A program made the position numbers and the translations under genes. 9,678 bases of DNA from Bacteroidales bacterium 45-6 (lineage in GTDB: Bacteria > Bacteroidota > Bacteroidia > Bacteroidales > Dysgonomonadaceae). The notes below the pieces were generated by a model, which saw only the letters and a list, made by a program, of their open reading frames with translations, did no database searches and was not told where the DNA came from. The stretch is taken from contig MKRS01000362.1 of NCBI GenBank assembly GCA_001897035.1, positions 1 through 9,678 on the forward strand, given 5' to 3'. Of this stretch, positions 7,671 through 9,678 are shown one piece after another. The stretch's first letter is position 1; each line of letters begins with the position of its first letter.

Positions 7671-7698
7671 AGCCAGTAGCTGTTAGCCAGTAGCTAAC
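7671..7698. repeat. 4 x 7-bp tandem repeat with hairpin potential
   Basis: The stretch reads as four consecutive 7-mers: AGCCAGT, AGCTGTT, AGCCAGT, AGCTAAC. The 11-mer AGCCAGTAGCT thus occurs twice at a spacing of 14 bp. GTTAGC (7682-7687) and GCTAAC (7693-7698) are perfect inverted repeats around a 5-nt loop. It lies 9 bp after the stop codon of the small His/Cys-rich protein gene and just after a T-rich stretch. No T-run follows the hairpin, so I do not call it a terminator. It opens the 327-bp intergenic region. Confidence 0.5.
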
Positions 7699-7774
7699 GG
7701 TGAATTTATAAGGCTAATTCGCAAGTTTGTCAGTTCCAATCCAACAAACCGTTTGATGCGGTTGTCCGGTAAGC

Positions 7775-7900
7775 TAAGGCTGTTTCAAAGGAGATTTTGA
7801 ACGCAAATTGTTTTCATTCGTTTTGCTCTTTCAACCAAATAATTAAGAGGCACAAGCCTATTTGGCAAACTGTTATTTGCTTTCTTTTGAGACAGCCTTA
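7775..7900. mobile_element. MITE-like element, 126 bp, with 16-bp terminal inverted repeats
   Basis: The ends are 16-bp inverted repeats matching at 14 positions: TAAGGCTGTTTCAAAG at 7775-7790, and the complement of TTTTGAGACAGCCTTA at 7885-7900. The similarity continues inward, with GAACGCAAAT at 7799-7808 against ATTTGCTTTC at 7875-7884, after an 8-nt length difference. The centre contains CCAAATA (7835-7841) and TATTTGG (7859-7865), enclosing AGGC/GCCT, so the whole element can fold into a long hairpin. GGCTGTCTCAAAA-type termini are familiar from Bacteroidota insertion sequences of the IS1182/IS5-like kind, from memory. No open reading frame is present, so it would have moved using another element's transposase. 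I see no clear target-site duplication. It separates the small His/Cys-rich gene from the adaptor gene. Confidence 0.6.
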
Positions 7901-7908
7901 TGCAAGAA

Positions 7909-7930
7909 GCAAGCATCAAAAATGCTTTGC
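7909..7930 (+). other. Small hairpin upstream of the efflux adaptor gene
   Basis: GCAAGCAT pairs with ATGCTT-T-GC around a CAAAA loop: a 6-bp perfect core, extended by two pairs past a one-base bulge. It sits 58 bp before the adaptor start codon and just outside the MITE-like element. No T-run follows, so a terminator is unlikely. It could be part of the 5' leader, or chance. Confidence 0.3.
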
Positions 7931-7988
7931 TATCTGACTAATTGCGAATAATCACATCACTGCATTTACTAATTGAACCATTTATTTT

Positions 7989-9164
7989 ATGAAACAGTAT
8001 TTCATCTATATATTTTTGGCTTCCAGCGTACTGTCAAGCCTCAATTCCTGTGGCAAGCATTCAAAAGAAGAATCTGCCGAAAAAGAACAGGAACACAGCG
8101 AAGAAGGCCATTCGCACGGCGAAGCAAATTCAAATATAGTTGAGTTTTCAAAAGAGCAAGCAAGCAAGGTGCAAGGCTTTTTTGTGGAGACAGTGATCCT
8201 CGGAGATTTTCACTCCATCGTGAAAACCAGCGGTCAAATCACTTCTTCGCCCGGCGATGAGGCGGTGATTGTGGCCACATGCAGCGGACTTGTCAACATC
8301 AGCAATCCGTCTTTGGTGGAAGGAATGCAGGTGAAGCAGGGACAAACCTTGTTTTCTATTTCGGGAGACCATTTGGGCGAAGACAATGTGGCGACGCGCA
8401 CGTTGGAGGCCCGCACCCGCTACGAAGCTGCCAAAACGGAATACGAACGGGCGCAAACCCTCATGAAGGAGGCCATTATTTCGGCTACCGAATTCCGACA
8501 AATCAAGCTCAATCACGAACAAGCCAAGTTGGTGTATGAGGCCACGTCCAAAGGTGTGTCTGGCGGGCGAAAAATCATTTCGGCTCCGATGACAGGGTAC
8601 GTAAAAGACCTGTTGGTGCAAGCCGGACAATACGTGGAGCTGGGTCAGAAGTTGGCCGTGGTGTGCCGCAACAACAAGCTGATTCTCCGGGCTGATGTGT
8701 CGCAACGGTATCTCCCACAAATACAGACATTGAAAACGGCCACTTTCACCACTCCTTATGACGGAAAAACCTACGAACTGGAACAGCTCAAAGGGCGTTT
8801 GCTCTCCTTTGGAAAAACTACCAATAAGGATGCTTTCTACACACCCGTCAATTTCGAATTTGTAAACCCGGGCGGGATCACAGAAGGGTCGTTTGTGGAG
8901 GTATATCTTAAGTCGGAAATTCTACCGGATGTGACTACGATCCCAGTGAAAGCCGTCATGGAAGACCAAGGACACTATTATGTGTTTGTGCAACATGCAG
9001 AAGGTGAATACGAAAAACGCGAGATTCAAACCGGAGATTCGGATGGAATACGGATTTTAGTGAAACAGGGAATCAAAGCCGGCGAAAAGATTGTCGTTGG
9101 AGGAGCTTATTCGGTGAAATTGGCTTCGCAAGCAGGTACCAACCAAGAAACACATCAACATTAA
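7989..9164 (+). CDS. CusB/CzcB-family efflux RND periplasmic adaptor lipoprotein
   Basis: This 391-residue protein is the membrane-fusion subunit of a heavy-metal RND efflux system, linking the inner-membrane pump to an outer-membrane channel. The N-terminus ends in SSLNSC, a relaxed lipobox with C21 as the lipidation site. It is followed by an acidic, His-rich linker (EHSEEGHSHGEA, 35-46) that may bind metal. Lipoyl/barrel-sandwich halves are at about 85-130 (EGMQVKQGQTLFSISG) and 193-230 (KIISAPMTGYVKDLLVQAGQ). Between them is a charged helical hairpin (about 135-190). A beta-barrel (about 230-315) and a membrane-proximal domain with TIPVKAVMED follow, and a short tail ends in ETHQH. Length is normal for the family. 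The pump gene starts 12 bp downstream, so the two are cotranscribed. Family assignment is strong. Which metal is exported cannot be told; Cu/Ag or Co/Zn/Cd are the usual choices. Confidence 0.92.
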   Translation: MKQYFIYIFLASSVLSSLNSCGKHSKEESAEKEQEHSEEGHSHGEANSNIVEFSKEQASKVQGFFVETVILGDFHSIVKTSGQITSSPGDEAVIVATCSGLVNISNPSLVEGMQVKQGQTLFSISGDHLGEDNVATRTLEARTRYEAAKTEYERAQTLMKEAIISATEFRQIKLNHEQAKLVYEATSKGVSGGRKIISAPMTGYVKDLLVQAGQYVELGQKLAVVCRNNKLILRADVSQRYLPQIQTLKTATFTTPYDGKTYELEQLKGRLLSFGKTTNKDAFYTPVNFEFVNPGGITEGSFVEVYLKSEILPDVTTIPVKAVMEDQGHYYVFVQHAEGEYEKREIQTGDSDGIRILVKQGIKAGEKIVVGGAYSVKLASQAGTNQETHQH

Positions 9165-9176
9165 ACTGAGAACATT

Positions 9177-9587
9177 ATGCTGAATAAAATAATAAAACTC
9201 TCACTCTCGAACCGAGTGCTGGGGGTGATCGCATCGGTATTGTTGCTTTTGGCTGGGATTTTTGTCACCATCCGCATGGAGGTGGATGTGTTTCCCGACC
9301 TGAATGCCCCTACTGTGGTGGTGATGACCGAGGCCAACGGAATGGCTCCCGAAGAGGTGGAGCGATCTGTAACTTTCCCCATCGAGACATCGGTGAATGG
9401 GGCTACCAATGTGCGCCGTGTACGGAGTTCTTCCACGATGGGGTTTTCTGTGGTGTGGATCGAATTTGAATGGGGAACAGACATCTACAAGGCACGGCAG
9501 ATTGTCAACGAGAAAATATCCGGTCTTAGCGAACAGCTGCCCAAAGGGGTGGGAGCGCCTACTATGGGGCCCCAATCGAGCATCTGA
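9177..9587 (+). pseudogene. CusA/CzcA-type RND efflux pump, 5' fragment cut by an insertion sequence
   Basis: Only 136 codons remain of a pump that is normally more than 1,000 residues. The fragment starts as expected for the family: a short cytoplasmic lead ([13 protein letters not shown]), the first transmembrane helix (about 14-32), then the periplasmic start with [17 protein letters not shown] and [16 protein letters not shown]. The [15 protein letters not shown] and [11 protein letters not shown] stretches follow, where the family normally continues with LGE. Instead, the terminus of an IS3-family element begins right after the Ile codon, and its first three bases (TGA, 9585-9587) form the stop. 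The fragment has one membrane helix and no proton-relay helices, so it cannot pump. The adaptor gene directly upstream is intact, so the break looks recent. The 3' part may continue beyond the insertion, outside this window. Confidence 0.9.
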
Positions 9588-9626
9588 TCTGCCCCCAAAA
9601 AGTTGGACGGATTAATACTTAAAAAT

Positions 9627-9678
9627 TTAATTGGACTGAGTTCGGAACATAACCGGACTTAGTCCTTTTAGTTTCTCC
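9627..9678 (-). CDS. IS3-family transposase (OrfB/integrase), C-terminal end only
   Basis: Reading the minus strand from 9677 down gives EKLKGLSPVMFRTQSN, then a TAA stop at 9629-9627. The LKGLSPVxxRTQS ending is the usual C-terminus of IS150-type IS3 transposases, the DDE integrase OrfB that normally forms OrfAB by programmed frameshifting. The catalytic domain lies outside the window, so activity cannot be judged. The gene runs toward the interrupted pump gene. It is only 16 codons long here and too short for routine gene callers, but it identifies the element and its orientation. Confidence 0.8.
   Translation of the reverse strand, partial: EKLKGLSPVMFRTQSN
9633..9669 (+). terminator. Terminator-like hairpin antisense to the transposase 3' end
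   Basis: On the + strand, GGACTGAGTTCGG (9633-9645) pairs with CCGGACTTAGTCC (9653-9665) around a 7-nt loop. All 13 positions pair in RNA, two as G-U, and TTTT follows (9666-9669). On the minus strand the two wobbles become A-C mismatches, so the structure favours + strand RNA, the transcript that would enter the element from the efflux operon. It overlaps the last transposase codons. A role in stopping read-through is inferred. Confidence 0.5.

Larger units (their letters stand above)
9585..9678 (-). mobile_element. IS3-family (IS150-like) insertion sequence, right end
   Basis: The element starts with TGATCTGCCCCCAAAAAG followed by TTGGACGG, which resembles the ends of IS150-group IS3 elements (compare TGTACTGCACCC...GTTGGACG of IS150). 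Its other end lies outside the window. The minus strand encodes a transposase C-terminus stopping 42 bp from this edge, so this is the right end and the element is inserted opposite to the pump gene. The 3 bases before the edge (ATC, 9582-9584) would be the target duplication if the usual 3-bp rule holds. The window stops 94 bp into the element. If this is also a contig end, that would be typical of assembly breaking at a repeated IS. Confidence 0.85.

Noticed and set aside
7671..7698. Possible CRISPR or phage attachment repeats
   Set aside because: Units are 7 bp, contiguous and without spacers; no integrase or cas gene is present.
7931..7988. Promoter of the Bacteroides type directly before the adaptor gene
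   Set aside because: TACTAATTG near 7967 does not fit TAnnTTTG, and no TTTG lies at the correct distance.

Overview
The window looks like chromosomal DNA from a member of the Bacteroidota, probably Bacteroidales. The genes have moderate GC, almost no Shine-Dalgarno signals, signal peptides on nearly every product, a TTG-N20-TAnnTTTG promoter of the Bacteroides type, and protein families typical of this phylum. Every complete gene is on the + strand. Placement below phylum is a guess.

Region 1 (37-7075) is a glycan-degradation cluster of four secreted glycoside hydrolases. They are a GH16 endo-beta-glucanase (laminarinase/lichenase type), a BglX-type GH3 beta-glucosidase, a second unrelated-looking GH3 enzyme, and a GH63/MGH1-like (alpha/alpha)6-barrel hydrolase. 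Spacing of 32, 113 and 33 bp suggests one transcription unit, probably the tail of a polysaccharide utilisation locus whose SusC/SusD genes would lie upstream. GH16 would cut a beta-1,3 (or mixed-linkage) glucan and the GH3 enzymes would release glucose; the role of the GH63-like enzyme is open. The 113-bp gap holds an unusual element: five degenerate 8-bp units, a 2-bp centre, and five mirrored 8-bp units.

Region 2 (about 7188-9584) is a heavy-metal efflux cluster. It has a good Bacteroides-type promoter, a small His/Cys-rich exported protein (resembles DUF6769), a 327-bp intergenic stretch, a CusB/CzcB-type lipoprotein adaptor, and the first 136 codons of a CusA/CzcA-type RND pump. The intergenic stretch carries a 4 x 7-bp repeat, a 126-bp MITE-like element with GGCTGT(T/C)TCAAA ends, and a small hairpin. 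No separate outer-membrane channel gene is visible.

Region 3 (9585-9678) is the right end of an IS3-family (IS150-like) insertion sequence inside the pump gene. Its first three bases supply a stop codon to the pump. On the minus strand it encodes the last 16 residues of the transposase, which points back toward the pump gene. Those final codons also form, on the + strand, a 13-bp hairpin followed by TTTT, as expected for a terminator against read-through. The efflux system is therefore probably inactive in this copy, unless the population is mixed or the IS edge is an assembly join.
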